Below, piece after piece: positions 53,604 to 62,386 of a stretch of DNA of 64,000 bases (positions within the stretch are counted from its first letter, which is position 1; the number at the start of each line of letters is the position of its first letter). The stretch spans positions 62,001 to 126,000 of the forward strand of contig NZ_CP102263.1 in the NCBI RefSeq assembly GCF_025147485.1, given 5' to 3'. The translations under genes were made by a program, and so were the position numbers. The stretch comes from Bacteroides uniformis. GTDB taxonomy: Bacteria; Bacteroidota; Bacteroidia; Bacteroidales; Bacteroidaceae. A model generated the notes under the pieces. It searched no databases. It was not told the DNA's origin and saw only the letters and a program-made list of their open reading frames with translations.

Positions 53604-55532
53604 TCAAAGGGTAGGCACCACCGGCTTGATGGTTCCGTCTTCATTGAACTCCATCCGGTCTATGCAGACTTCACGATGAACGCCGGGACCATCTTTCAAG
53701 TACCATTTATTGATACGGTGGTAAACGATTCTCCACTCATCTGTACCGGGAATCTGCAATACAGCGTTGTGTGCCGGACCGTAAATCTCCTTTTCCGGAT
53801 TCTGAATCAGTACAACGGGTTGCTTGGCAACTTCGATAGGACCGAGCGGCGACTTGGACGTACCGTATGCCACATGGTAATTGGGCGAACCGGTATCGTC
53901 TACCGACCACATGAAATAGTAGAGCCCGTTGCGATAAAAGACATAGGCTGCTTCGCGGAAAGCATAGTCCTGCAAGGTGCCTCCCTCCGGCGTCATCACC
54001 GTAACGGTATTTTCCTTGATGGACACCATATCGTCGTTCAGCTCGGCACCTGCCATGTAGCCGTTGCCCCAGTAAAGATAGGATTTGCCCGAAACAGGGT
54101 CTGTAAACACATCCACATCAATCTGTTGCCCGCCACCGACGGGTGAAGCAGTAACGACAGGGCGTCCCAAATCGGTGAAAGGGCCGGCCGGAGAATCGCT
54201 CGTAGCCACTCCAATCTGCTTGCCGCCGCCATTCTTGGGGTTTCCACTGTAATAGAAGAAGTATTTATACTTACCGTCCACTTTTTTCTCTTCAATGCAA
54301 GGCGCCCAAGCATTGCCATCTGCCCAGGGCACTTGCTCCGACTTCAAGTCCAGCATGACGCCTTCATCCTGCCAGGTCTTCAAATCCGTGGAGGAGAATA
54401 CGGTGAAATACCAGCCTCCCCAACCCGGCTGTCCGTCCGTAGTAGAATAGATGTAATACTTTTGGGTCTGATGGGAATAAAGGATTTCCGGGTCGGCATG
54501 GAAACCCGGCAATACGGGATTGTTGGGCAATGCGCCCAGTTCTGTCGGCTTGCCCCATTCATCGGTAATGCGCAACAGCTCATGGCGGGTAATGGGGATA
54601 ATGGTCCCATGACGGGGATGGAAGTTCATCTTCACCTCGCTGTCTATCACCTTAAAATTCTTCAAGTCAGTGGTTTCCGTAAACTGATAGCTTCCTTTCA
54701 TATAGACGTCGTACATCAGGATATACTTATCCTGCCCTATCAGTTTGAAAGTGCCCGCACCCTCTACGGCTTCCTTAGTCTGTTGCTTGTAATCGGGCTC
54801 TTCCGTCCATGCCCCGGAGGTCAGGGAACGGGTGGTGGCCACCTTTATGCCGTTTCCATGCCCTTCCGTCTTATAGAAAAGGTGGAAAACACCATCCTTA
54901 TAGACAATGTCTCCATCGATGCACGATTTCCCGTTCTCCGGCAGAAACAATGGCTTGGGCTCTCCCTCCAAATCCGTAAACTCCGCATTGGCATAAGCAT
55001 AATATATGACATCGGCTCCATCGCCATGCAGCATAGACCAATACACCATGTACTTTCCCACCTCCGGGTCGTAGATAGTCTGCGGAGCCCATACACGCTT
55101 CAAATCCTCCTGACCTGAATAGCGCTTCTGTATATTGATAACGGAGTGAGACCAGTTGACCAAGTCGGTAGATTTCAGCAAAACCATGGCACGGTTGGAA
55201 CTCCATCCATTGGCTGAAACCATATCTGTCACTACCATATAGAAAGTCTTGCCATCCTCGCAACGAAGGATATGCGGGTCGCGGACTCCCCCGGTGGAGC
55301 TGATGACTTTCGAGTCGATTACCGGTTCATTATCATTCAATGCCCAGTAGGTATAACCGTCCATGCTTACAGCATAGCGCACAGCTTCTTCATCGCCACT
55401 ATTCCCAGTGAAATAAGTGAACAAATAAGCTACATAATCTTTTTCGGGAAAGGATTTTTGCCAGGAATATCCCGGAAGTGCAAACAACGACAATAACATT
55501 GCCGCCAAAAGCATCCGGAAAGTGTTTTTCAT
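53604..55532 (-). CDS. Tandem GH43 protein (two propellers)
   Basis: A 642-residue exported protein (ATG 55532; 55544 possible). It holds two GH43-like five-bladed propellers. The first (about 30-305) has GGVRDPHIL and SCIDGDIVYKDG as candidate Asp residues and EGAGTFKL as candidate acid. The second (about 310-640) has the classical order GFHADPEIL (base), QIDVDVFTD, and FREAAYVF (acid). Both may therefore be active, probably on arabinose- or galactose-containing side chains; the subfamilies cannot be set by eye. It is 31 bp upstream of GH97 in the operon. Confidence 0.88.
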   Translation of the reverse strand: MKNTFRMLLAAMLLSLFALPGYSWQKSFPEKDYVAYLFTYFTGNSGDEEAVRYAVSMDGYTYWALNDNEPVIDSKVISSTGGVRDPHILRCEDGKTFYMVVTDMVSANGWSSNRAMVLLKSTDLVNWSHSVINIQKRYSGQEDLKRVWAPQTIYDPEVGKYMVYWSMLHGDGADVIYYAYANAEFTDLEGEPKPLFLPENGKSCIDGDIVYKDGVFHLFYKTEGHGNGIKVATTRSLTSGAWTEEPDYKQQTKEAVEGAGTFKLIGQDKYILMYDVYMKGSYQFTETTDLKNFKVIDSEVKMNFHPRHGTIIPITRHELLRITDEWGKPTELGALPNNPVLPGFHADPEILYSHQTQKYYIYSTTDGQPGWGGWYFTVFSSTDLKTWQDEGVMLDLKSEQVPWADGNAWAPCIEEKKVDGKYKYFFYYSGNPKNGGGKQIGVATSDSPAGPFTDLGRPVVTASPVGGGQQIDVDVFTDPVSGKSYLYWGNGYMAGAELNDDMVSIKENTVTVMTPEGGTLQDYAFREAAYVFYRNGLYYFMWSVDDTGSPNYHVAYGTSKSPLGPIEVAKQPVVLIQNPEKEIYGPAHNAVLQIPGTDEWRIVYHRINKWYLKDGPGVHREVCIDRMEFNEDGTIKPVVPTL

Positions 55533-55609
55533 CCGTACAATCATAATCTTTTTATATTAAACCTTTTAACGGGTGTAAAATTAACACTATATACATTATA
55601 ATACAAAGA

Positions 55610-55639
55610 AAGTGTATATGTTGTGTAACATATACACTT
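55610..55639. repeat. Perfect 13-bp-arm hairpin inside the glycosidase operon
   Basis: AAGTGTATATGTT and AACATATACACTT are separated by 4 bp. It lies in the 110-bp gap between the GH105 and GH43 genes and has no long T run, so it may act as an attenuator, RNA stability element or operator rather than a terminator. Confidence 0.6.
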
Positions 55640-55654
55640 ATTTAATCTCTCCAA

Positions 55655-56782
55655 TCAGTCGGCATTCAAAAAACGCACCATCTCACAAGCTGCCAGCAGA
55701 AATGCCCCTACCCCAAAGTTAGCAGTAGAGTTGGCATCAACCACTTGTCCGGGAATGGCTTTCTCGCCAATCGGCTGTACATACCCTATGCGGCCATCGG
55801 GCTGCAAGGCTACAGTAGTCAGATAATTCCACGCCTTCATCACTACGGGTTGATAAGTAGCCTTGTCCAGCAAGCCGTTGTTCATCCCCCATAACAGACC
55901 ATAGGTAAAGAAAGCCGTACCGCTGGTTTCAGGACCGGGAGCATGCTCAGGGTCGAGCATACTGCGTGTCCAGTAGCCTTCCGGCTGCTGGCAGGCAGCC
56001 ACGGATTTGGCCATCGTCTGGAAGCGGTCTATGTACTCCTGGCGGTATTGGTCTGTTTCGGGCAGGTCTTTCAGTACCTTTGCCAAGGCAGCCAGCACCC
56101 AACCGTCGCCACGCGCCCAGAAGTCTTTCTTACCATTCACACTTTTATGTTTTGGATAAATATATTTGCCGTCGCGATAGTATAGGCCTTCCTCCGCATC
56201 GTACATGATGCTGTTGGCATAGGTCCAGTATTCATGCAGTTTCTCCAGATATAACGGATTGCCGGTCAGCTTGTACATCTTTGTCATAACGGGCATTACC
56301 ATGTAAAGTCCGTCTGCCCACCACCAATAATCGTTCTTGTCCGTACTCATCTGGTATTCCATCACTTCGCGCGCACGGGCTATCTTCCCGGAATCCGGCT
56401 TCACGGTATACAAATCCGCATAAGTCTGGAAACAAATCTGATAATCACCGAAAAGCACATAATCATCACTCTCCCCATAGCTGTACTTCCACTCTTCCTT
56501 GTTGTCACTCTTCGCGCCTTTCCATTCATTATGTTCTGCCCACGCCTCGGAATAGGCATAGCATTCCGGATTACCGGTCAGGAAGAACACCTCCATGTTT
56601 CCCGTATGATAGGCGGCATTGTCCCAGAAAGAGCGCCCATGTTGCGGATGGGTCTCCTGCCAATAGTTGTTCACCCGATTGATAATCTCAATCACTTCTT
56701 CCGGTTTCGGCTGCTGAGCGGTGCATGAGAACAGTCCCCAGCAAAAAGCCAAACCCAATAAAAATAAGCATGTCGTTTTCAT
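55655..56782 (-). CDS. GH105 unsaturated glucuronyl/galacturonyl hydrolase
   Basis: A 375-residue lipoprotein (lipobox LFSCTAQ). It is an (alpha/alpha)6 barrel of the GH88/GH105 type, with WWADGLYMVMP carrying the expected catalytic Asp, FWARGDGWVLAAL, and AACEMV near the end. GH105 enzymes hydrate and release 4,5-unsaturated uronic acids produced by lyases. Next to a BNR_4 propeller that may be a PL27-type rhamnose-glucuronate lyase, this enzyme would remove the resulting unsaturated GlcA. 17 bp downstream of that gene. Confidence 0.9.
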   Translation of the reverse strand: MKTTCLFLLGLAFCWGLFSCTAQQPKPEEVIEIINRVNNYWQETHPQHGRSFWDNAAYHTGNMEVFFLTGNPECYAYSEAWAEHNEWKGAKSDNKEEWKYSYGESDDYVLFGDYQICFQTYADLYTVKPDSGKIARAREVMEYQMSTDKNDYWWWADGLYMVMPVMTKMYKLTGNPLYLEKLHEYWTYANSIMYDAEEGLYYRDGKYIYPKHKSVNGKKDFWARGDGWVLAALAKVLKDLPETDQYRQEYIDRFQTMAKSVAACQQPEGYWTRSMLDPEHAPGPETSGTAFFTYGLLWGMNNGLLDKATYQPVVMKAWNYLTTVALQPDGRIGYVQPIGEKAIPGQVVDANSTANFGVGAFLLAACEMVRFLNAD

Positions 56783-56799
56783 ATACTAATACTGTTCTT

Positions 56800-58131
56800 T
56801 TATCTTATTACTTCCAATACATATACCGATTGCGGTGCAAACTCCACAACCCGCTCTCCGTCTCCTTGCTTGGCATGCTGCACAAATAGATGCAGCCGCT
56901 TCCTGCTCTTCCACAATTCCGTGTCATGAGACGGTTCCCAGGCACCGACAGTGAAGTCGGTCAAATCGCTGATGCTCCACTTACTGTTTGCCACATCCGT
57001 AGCGTGCGCCAAAGAGACTTTGCTCCCCCGTTCTTCATCCCTGAATACATAAAATATCTCCCCGCCATCTACTACGATGCGCGGACGGGCCATCGGAATC
57101 ATCTTCGTGCCTCCACCTTTCAGGGAAAACGGAGTGGTACGCCCGGAGACCTGGCGGCTGTGCCACATCTGCCCGTCATGCCAGACAATCCGGTATTGCG
57201 GGACGTCGCTGTCCGGGTCGCGCCAATAGGAAGCAATGTACGGATTGCCGCCTGCATCGGCACTCATGCTGGTCTGGTTTATCAGTTCCGAATTCTGAGG
57301 AATGCGGCAGGCATACTCTGCATTACCCAGACGGATGGGCAAATCATATTTCTTGCCATTTGCCTTATACCATGTTACGCCATTGTCAAAGGAACGGGCG
57401 TAGCATAGGTCATGGTTGGTTTCCACATGCCAAGTCTCGCGCCAGACCCACGACAGATGGATGGTTCCAAGCTCATCTACATATAGCTGCCAGTAAGCAT
57501 TGCGCTTGTTCTCGCCATCAATCAGTACATCCTGCACACGGCTCCATTTCTTCTCCTTCAAGGAATAGCGGTTCATCACCAGGTTGCCCCGGCCGGAAGA
57601 ACCGGAACGGTATGCAAACAGCAGGTCGCCTCCGGACAGCAGATAAAACTCCGGATAGGTTACATTGCCTTCATCCACGCCCGTCATGGGCTCCTTCTCA
57701 CCCAATTCCAGCGAATGGGGTGCAATGCTGCGACAGTAGTTCAAGGGCTGTCCGTGATGGTCGAAGGCTACATGAATATACCCGTCACCGTCCAGCATCA
57801 TGCTGATGACGTTATGGGCATCCTTCACATTCCCTTTATACTGTGTGCGGTGCAGTGTCCACTGTCCGGCATGGAGGTTCCGTTTTCCAAGAGTCAGGAA
57901 CCCTTCCGCATCATAGTAACTGATGTATTGCTCGTCACCTTGCGTCACCAGCGAATTATTACGGAATACGGCAGTGTTGACGGAAGTCTGGCTGTATCCT
58001 TTCCCCACTTCCACCAGATGCGTTTCGGGAAGGACACCGGCAGCACCCTGTGCACAGAGTGCCACCGGAAATCCACCAATCCCCCAAACAATTAATATAA
58101 ATACTATAAAAAATGAATCAGTCTTACTCAT
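56800..58131 (-). CDS. BNR_4 seven-bladed propeller, GH145/PL27-like (rhamnose-glucuronate cap removal)
   Basis: A 443-residue exported protein. I take the ATG at 58131 (MSKTDSFFIVFILIVWGIGG), which overlaps the upstream stop by 8 bp; the longer frame to 58311 runs through the preceding gene. The repeats (DGDGYIHVAFDHHGQPLNYC, DELGTIHLSWVWRETWH, ADAGGNPYIASYWRD) identify the BNR_4 propeller family. Its characterised relatives in arabinogalactan loci are GH145 alpha-L-rhamnosidase and PL27 L-rhamnose-alpha-1,4-D-glucuronate lyase, which share this fold. The GH105 neighbour favours the lyase, but the two cannot be told apart by eye. Confidence 0.8.
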   Translation of the reverse strand: MSKTDSFFIVFILIVWGIGGFPVALCAQGAAGVLPETHLVEVGKGYSQTSVNTAVFRNNSLVTQGDEQYISYYDAEGFLTLGKRNLHAGQWTLHRTQYKGNVKDAHNVISMMLDGDGYIHVAFDHHGQPLNYCRSIAPHSLELGEKEPMTGVDEGNVTYPEFYLLSGGDLLFAYRSGSSGRGNLVMNRYSLKEKKWSRVQDVLIDGENKRNAYWQLYVDELGTIHLSWVWRETWHVETNHDLCYARSFDNGVTWYKANGKKYDLPIRLGNAEYACRIPQNSELINQTSMSADAGGNPYIASYWRDPDSDVPQYRIVWHDGQMWHSRQVSGRTTPFSLKGGGTKMIPMARPRIVVDGGEIFYVFRDEERGSKVSLAHATDVANSKWSISDLTDFTVGAWEPSHDTELWKSRKRLHLFVQHAKQGDGERVVEFAPQSVYVLEVIR

Positions 58132-59377
58132 AATAGGCATGGTCTTTGGGGAATTCTTCACCACCCCACGCCTTTTTCGAGGTCCATGCCTGCGGAGCAT
58201 CTGTCCAGAACGGATGGTCGGCGGGCAAGCCCAGGGGCAAGAATGCCAGGGAAGCCATGTAAAGGCTGCCGTTGTTAGTATACCAGTCGGAGATATGAGG
58301 CTGGGAACCATTGAATCCCAATGTCAGAAAACCTTTCTCGTTGAAGTTCCGGTTGTCACCGAACATACGGTTGATGACAGCTGTCATGGCAGCACGTACC
58401 TGTCCGTTCGACAATTCCTTGGGCAACCATCCACGCCATGCCAACAAAGCCAATGGTTGGAGGGTACCGGTGCGGTAGGTAATGGAACGCCCGAATACGG
58501 GGAAGGCCCCTTCGGGAGAGATGAAACGTTCCAGAATCATGCCGAAACGCTGCATGCGCTTCTGGGCACGCTGGAAATTGCAATCCGGCGCATTCCATAT
58601 CTTATTTTTTCCACTGTTCGTAAAGACTTCCAGACACTCCACATACATGGGATGGAGTACGAAGCTGTTGTAATAGTCAAAGGCAAATCCCGGTCCGTCG
58701 CTATAGAAGCCGTCACCTACATACCACTCTTCCACCTTGCGCAGAGCGGAGACAATACGGTAAGCATCACTCTTGGCACCAGCCTTGCGCAGGAAACATT
58801 CTACCGTAGACGAGAACAGCAGCCAGTTGGTATAAGGAGGGTCCACACGGCGCAACTGGGTAAACTCTTCAATGTAACGCCGTTTAGTCAAACTATCCAG
58901 AGGCACCCACAAAGCATCGTATCCTCGCAGGAAGCTTTCAGCAACATAAGCGGCATCGACCAGCGGCTGCCCCTCTTTCCGCCAAAGTAGGTAATCCTGA
59001 CTTTCTGGGTCTACCGCCTGCGCATAACTTTTCAATGCCCACTCGCGGAGCTGCCTGCGCTGCTTGCCTTCGGCAGTGTCATCGTCCGGCAAAGAGAGCC
59101 AGGGCGCCAACCCCGCCATCAGACGTCCGAAACATTCCATATAGGTCACCCGTTTGTCGCGTCCATCCCAAGTGGGGCTAAGCTCTACCTGCATATTTTC
59201 CTGGAGCTTCCCTTCACTCATATTGCTCAGTACCGGAGCAGCCATTTGATACAACACCCCGGCCCAAAGTTCGCGGTCTGTCACTTCCTTCTCTTTTTTC
59301 TTCTTGGCAGCCATTTCCTGAGCGGGCAGCAATAAAACTGCCACCAGCAGCAGCCATAAGTAGTTACTTTTTCTCAT
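58124..59377 (-). CDS. DUF2264 protein, GH154-like (possible beta-glucuronidase)
   Basis: A 417-residue exported protein (signal peptide to about 24) with a Lys/Glu-rich start after cleavage and an alpha-helical barrel pattern (RLMAGLAPWLSL, EEFTQLRRVDPPYTNWLLFS, GFYSDGPGFAFDYYNSFVLH). DUF2264 proteins include, to my knowledge, the GH154 family founded on a Bacteroides arabinogalactan beta-glucuronidase. That fits the locus. It is the first gene of the long leftward operon and has the -7 box at 59407. Confidence 0.78.
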   Translation of the reverse strand: MRKSNYLWLLLVAVLLLPAQEMAAKKKKEKEVTDRELWAGVLYQMAAPVLSNMSEGKLQENMQVELSPTWDGRDKRVTYMECFGRLMAGLAPWLSLPDDDTAEGKQRRQLREWALKSYAQAVDPESQDYLLWRKEGQPLVDAAYVAESFLRGYDALWVPLDSLTKRRYIEEFTQLRRVDPPYTNWLLFSSTVECFLRKAGAKSDAYRIVSALRKVEEWYVGDGFYSDGPGFAFDYYNSFVLHPMYVECLEVFTNSGKNKIWNAPDCNFQRAQKRMQRFGMILERFISPEGAFPVFGRSITYRTGTLQPLALLAWRGWLPKELSNGQVRAAMTAVINRMFGDNRNFNEKGFLTLGFNGSQPHISDWYTNNGSLYMASLAFLPLGLPADHPFWTDAPQAWTSKKAWGGEEFPKDHAYYE

Positions 59378-59560
59378 GATATTATTTAAGTTTGTTTTTC
59401 AATACTGCAAAATTACCCCATTCCCGGTAATTTCGGGGGCACTATTGTTTCAAAAAGGGGTAAATATCGGTCATTAGTACCCCAAAAGCTCAGAAATCAC
59501 AAGAAAAAGCCTAAGATTAAACCGTGCTACGACGGAAGTGAATAAAGTATTTGCCGCTAT
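59378..59560 (-). promoter_or_regulatory. Promoter region of the glycosidase operon
   Basis: TAATTTTGC (59407-59415, minus strand) is a -7 match 29 bp before the DUF2264 ATG, without a clear -33. Upstream are GGGGTA (59457-59462) and TACCCC (59478-59483), arms of a 27-bp inverted repeat, and another TACCCC at 59414. This may be an activator site. Its sequence does not resemble the inverted repeat upstream of susC. Confidence 0.5.
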
Positions 59561-59851
59561 ATTTGTTTCTTCATGAACTGCACCAGTACGAGGGCAATGC
59601 AATAAGCTATAATCTGTTCAAACCAAAAGTCAAGTCCTTCAAACATATTACTCATTATTTTAATAGACACCCATTCCTTTTTCTGATAACAAAGGAAAGG
59701 AGTTTATTCGGAATAATGAATTTCCATACGACTCAAAAAATGTTCTATTTTTCCGGATTACAGACAAAACTGAGAATATCCACCAAGACACTGACTACTT
59801 CCATATTACATTAAATGTCCCGAAAACCGATATATTCTCCTGCCAAAAGAC
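59561..59851. other. Intergenic, no supported gene
   Basis: An 87-codon frame opens at a TTG at 59551, but it has no recognisable motif, no plausible start and biased composition. I see nothing else besides A/T-rich sequence. It separates the leftward operon from hemW. Confidence 0.5.
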
Positions 59852-59860
59852 TATTTTTGC
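59852..59860 (+). promoter_or_regulatory. -7 element of hemW
   Basis: TATTTTTGC matches TAnnTTTGC and lies 22 bp before the hemW ATG. Confidence 0.65.
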
Positions 59861-59882
59861 AACAAATATCCATAAGCATACC

Positions 59883-61013
59883 ATGGCAGGCATCTATATT
59901 CATATACCTTTTTGCAAGACACGCTGTATCTATTGCGATTTTTATTCCACCACTCGCAGCGAATTGAAGCAGCAGTACATCCGTGCCTTGTGCACTGAAC
60001 TGAAAACCCGCAAGGGTTATCTGAAGGAAGAACCGATAGAGACCATCTACTTTGGCGGAGGAACTCCCTCACAGCTCGCTCACGAAGATTTCGAGCAGAT
60101 ATTCCGGACTATCAAAGAGGTGTATGGAACAGAACATGCCGAAGAAATTACCCTCGAGGCCAATCCCGACGACCTGACGGAAGAATATGTGTCCATGCTG
60201 CGCACCCTCCCCTTCAACCGCATAAGCATGGGGATACAGACATTCGACGCCCCCACCCTGAAACTGTTGAACCGCCGGCACAATGCCGCGCAAGCCATCG
60301 TAGCCGTACACCGCCTCCGCCAAGCCGGCTTCCGGAATATCAGCATCGACCTCATCTATGGGCTACCGGATGAAACAGACCAACGGTGGGAACGTGACCT
60401 GCAACAAGCCGTCGGTCTTGATGTGGAGCATATCTCCGCTTATCATCTGACTTACGAAAAAGGCACCCGCATCTACGAAATGCTGCAGAGCCATCGTATC
60501 AGCGAAGTAGATGAAGAGAGTAGCGTGCGCTTCTTCTCGGCGCTCATGGACACCCTGGGAGCCGCGGGGTATGAGCATTACGAAATATCCAACTTCTGCA
60601 AGCCCGGCATGTACTCACGCCACAACACTGCTTACTGGAAAGGCATTCCGTATTTGGGCTGCGGCCCTTCAGCCCACTCCTTCAATGCGGAGACAAGGGA
60701 ATGGAACACAGCTTCTCTGGAAGGATACATAAAGTCCATTGAAGAGGGACACCGTTCCTCCGAAACAGAAATTCTGGATAAAGTGACCCGTTACAATGAA
60801 TACATCATGACTTCCCTGCGTACCATGTGGGGAATCTCCCTGACATATACGGAAGAAGCCTTCGGCACAGAGTTGTGCCAATATTGCACGAAAATGGCAG
60901 CCCCCTACCTCCAAAGCCACAAACTGGAGATGCAGGCAGACCGCCTGCGCCTGACCCGGGAAGGCATCTTTGTTTCGGACGGCATAATAAGCGACCTGAT
61001 GTTCATTGATTAA
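59883..61013 (+). CDS. hemW: Radical SAM heme chaperone HemW
   Basis: A 376-residue radical-SAM protein. C11, C15 and C18 (CKTRCIYC) bind the 4Fe-4S cluster; SAM-binding stretches YFGGGTPS and ANPDDL follow; the HemW C-terminal signature HNTAYW...GCGPSAHS is present. These proteins were long annotated as oxygen-independent coproporphyrinogen oxidase, but HemW types act as heme chaperones. It lies 20 bp upstream of the sigma factor gene and is probably co-transcribed with it, which need not mean related function. Confidence 0.93.
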   Translation: MAGIYIHIPFCKTRCIYCDFYSTTRSELKQQYIRALCTELKTRKGYLKEEPIETIYFGGGTPSQLAHEDFEQIFRTIKEVYGTEHAEEITLEANPDDLTEEYVSMLRTLPFNRISMGIQTFDAPTLKLLNRRHNAAQAIVAVHRLRQAGFRNISIDLIYGLPDETDQRWERDLQQAVGLDVEHISAYHLTYEKGTRIYEMLQSHRISEVDEESSVRFFSALMDTLGAAGYEHYEISNFCKPGMYSRHNTAYWKGIPYLGCGPSAHSFNAETREWNTASLEGYIKSIEEGHRSSETEILDKVTRYNEYIMTSLRTMWGISLTYTEEAFGTELCQYCTKMAAPYLQSHKLEMQADRLRLTREGIFVSDGIISDLMFID

Positions 61014-61033
61014 CAGCAAAACCGGGAGACTGC

Positions 61034-61579
61034 ATGACCGAACAAGAAGTCAGACGCTACTTACGCCAAATGAAGGAAGAAAACTCGGAACGGGCTTTTC
61101 ACAGTTTCTACAATCTGTGCTACGACCGCTTGTTCCGTATTGCCTGCTATTTCGTGAAGCACGAAGAATGGGCGCAAGAAATTGTGCTCGACGTCTTCAT
61201 GAAGCTTTGGGAACAACGCGCCCGGCTGCCGGAAGTGAACAACATAGAGGATTACTGCTTTATCCTTACCAAAAATGCCTCCCTCAATTACCTGGAAAAA
61301 GAGAACCGGCACCCTACACTCTCGTCCGAACAGCTTCCCGAAGTTTCCGGCCAGGCCGATTCCCCCGAAGACACTCTTATCAGCGAAGAACTGTTTGCCC
61401 GATATGTCAAGGCGCTCGACCGCCTGCCGGAGCGTTGCCGTGAAGTATTCATCCGCCTGCGCGAAGAGAAACAAAGCTATGCACAAGTGGCGGAGGAGCT
61501 GAACATCAGCACAAAGACAGTAGACGCGCAACTGCAAAAAGCACTCACAAGACTCAAGGAAGCATTGCTGACGGAGTGA
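61034..61579 (+). CDS. ECF-type RNA polymerase sigma factor
   Basis: A 181-residue sigma-70 family ECF factor. Region 2 (about 20-90: AFHSFYNLCYDRLFRIACYF, VLDVFMKLWEQRARL) and region 4 (about 120-178: LDRLPERCREVFIRLREEKQ, VAEELNISTKTVDAQLQKAL) are both complete. Bacteroides ECF factors of this size are usually paired with a FecR-like anti-sigma protein and a SusC-like receptor, and those follow here. It should direct transcription of the receptor and its downstream genes in response to a surface signal. Confidence 0.93.
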   Translation: MTEQEVRRYLRQMKEENSERAFHSFYNLCYDRLFRIACYFVKHEEWAQEIVLDVFMKLWEQRARLPEVNNIEDYCFILTKNASLNYLEKENRHPTLSSEQLPEVSGQADSPEDTLISEELFARYVKALDRLPERCREVFIRLREEKQSYAQVAEELNISTKTVDAQLQKALTRLKEALLTE

Positions 61580-61620
61580 ACTCTGCTTCATCTTCCTTGC
61601 AAGAAGCCGCGTATGCATGT

Positions 61621-61689
61621 ATGAGATGTACATCTCGAGCTGCATGAGATACACATCTCGCACAACATGAGATGCACATCTCGAGCACA
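61621..61689. repeat. Three perfect-period 23-bp palindromic repeats (GAGATGTACATCTC)
   Basis: Units 61621-61643, 61644-61666 and 61667-61689 are head-to-tail. Each begins ATGAGAT, has a palindromic core GAGATRYACATCTC and a variable 7-bp tail. They lie between the sigma factor and the anti-sigma-like gene, about 40 bp after the sigma stop. The remaining 61690-61865 stretch holds no gene. Confidence 0.9.
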
Positions 61690-61865
61690 CCTTCCCTATT
61701 GATTGAAACAGAGAAACAAGGAAGTCATACGTAGGCAGGACGGACTTTCACGGACAAAGAGCTTTAGATTAACATTATTTCAGGATATAGGCATAGGGAA
61801 TTCCTGAAAAGGAGCTGTCTTTACATGCAGAAAAGGAGTCATAGGCTCTTAATAAATTGCCAAAA

Positions 61866-62384
61866 ATGAAAGTGAATAACGAGAATTTCGACAAGGTACT
61901 GAACAAACTGGTTGCTTCTACCCGTTCCCCACGAGGACGCTTTACGGCAGAGAACAGCTGGAGGCTGCTGGAAAGCCGTTTGCTAAAGCGCCGCAGCATG
62001 AAGCGGTTCTGGATGCGTACAGCCAGTGCCGCAGCCGTAGTCCTGCTCTGTGTAACGAGCTGGGCAGCCTATCAGTTCTTATACGTAGCACCACAACGGG
62101 AAGCCATTCCCACAGAAGCCATACATACTACCGAGGAAACCCAAGTAATCCATAGCGTACTGACATTCGATCAGCAACCCTTGCAGGAAATCGTCCGTCA
62201 ACTTTCCGAAACGTTCCGTACCGATATACGTATCGAAGGAGACAGCCTGAAGAACTATCATATGACAGCTACCTTCCGCGAAGGGGAGAGTCTTACAGAA
62301 ATCCTCGACCTACTGAAGGACGCCGGCAACTTTACCTATAAAAAAGAAAACAACACTATTATCCTTACTACTAAACTTAACTGA
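61866..62384 (+). CDS. Shortened FecR-like anti-sigma protein (TM + DUF4974/STN-like domain)
   Basis: A 172-residue protein (ATG 61866). A ~45-residue basic cytoplasmic part is followed by a membrane segment (about 49-70, TASAAAVVLLCVTSWAAYQF) and a periplasmic DUF4974/STN-like domain (LTFDQQPLQEIVRQLSETF). The usual Bacteroides anti-sigma protein is about 300-350 residues with a FecR domain between the membrane segment and DUF4974; here that domain is absent. It begins 286 bp after the sigma gene and ends 2 bp before the receptor gene, so it probably relays the receptor state to the sigma factor. Confidence 0.8.
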   Translation: MKVNNENFDKVLNKLVASTRSPRGRFTAENSWRLLESRLLKRRSMKRFWMRTASAAAVVLLCVTSWAAYQFLYVAPQREAIPTEAIHTTEETQVIHSVLTFDQQPLQEIVRQLSETFRTDIRIEGDSLKNYHMTATFREGESLTEILDLLKDAGNFTYKKENNTIILTTKLN

Positions 62385-62386
62385 CA

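Noticed and set aside
56800..58311. Longer start at 58311 for the BNR_4 protein
   Set aside because: It would read through the DUF2264 coding sequence; the ATG at 58131 opens directly into a signal peptide.
59551..59814. 87-codon open frame upstream of hemW
   Set aside because: It starts at TTG, has no recognisable motif and odd composition, and lies in a low-complexity A/T-rich gap.
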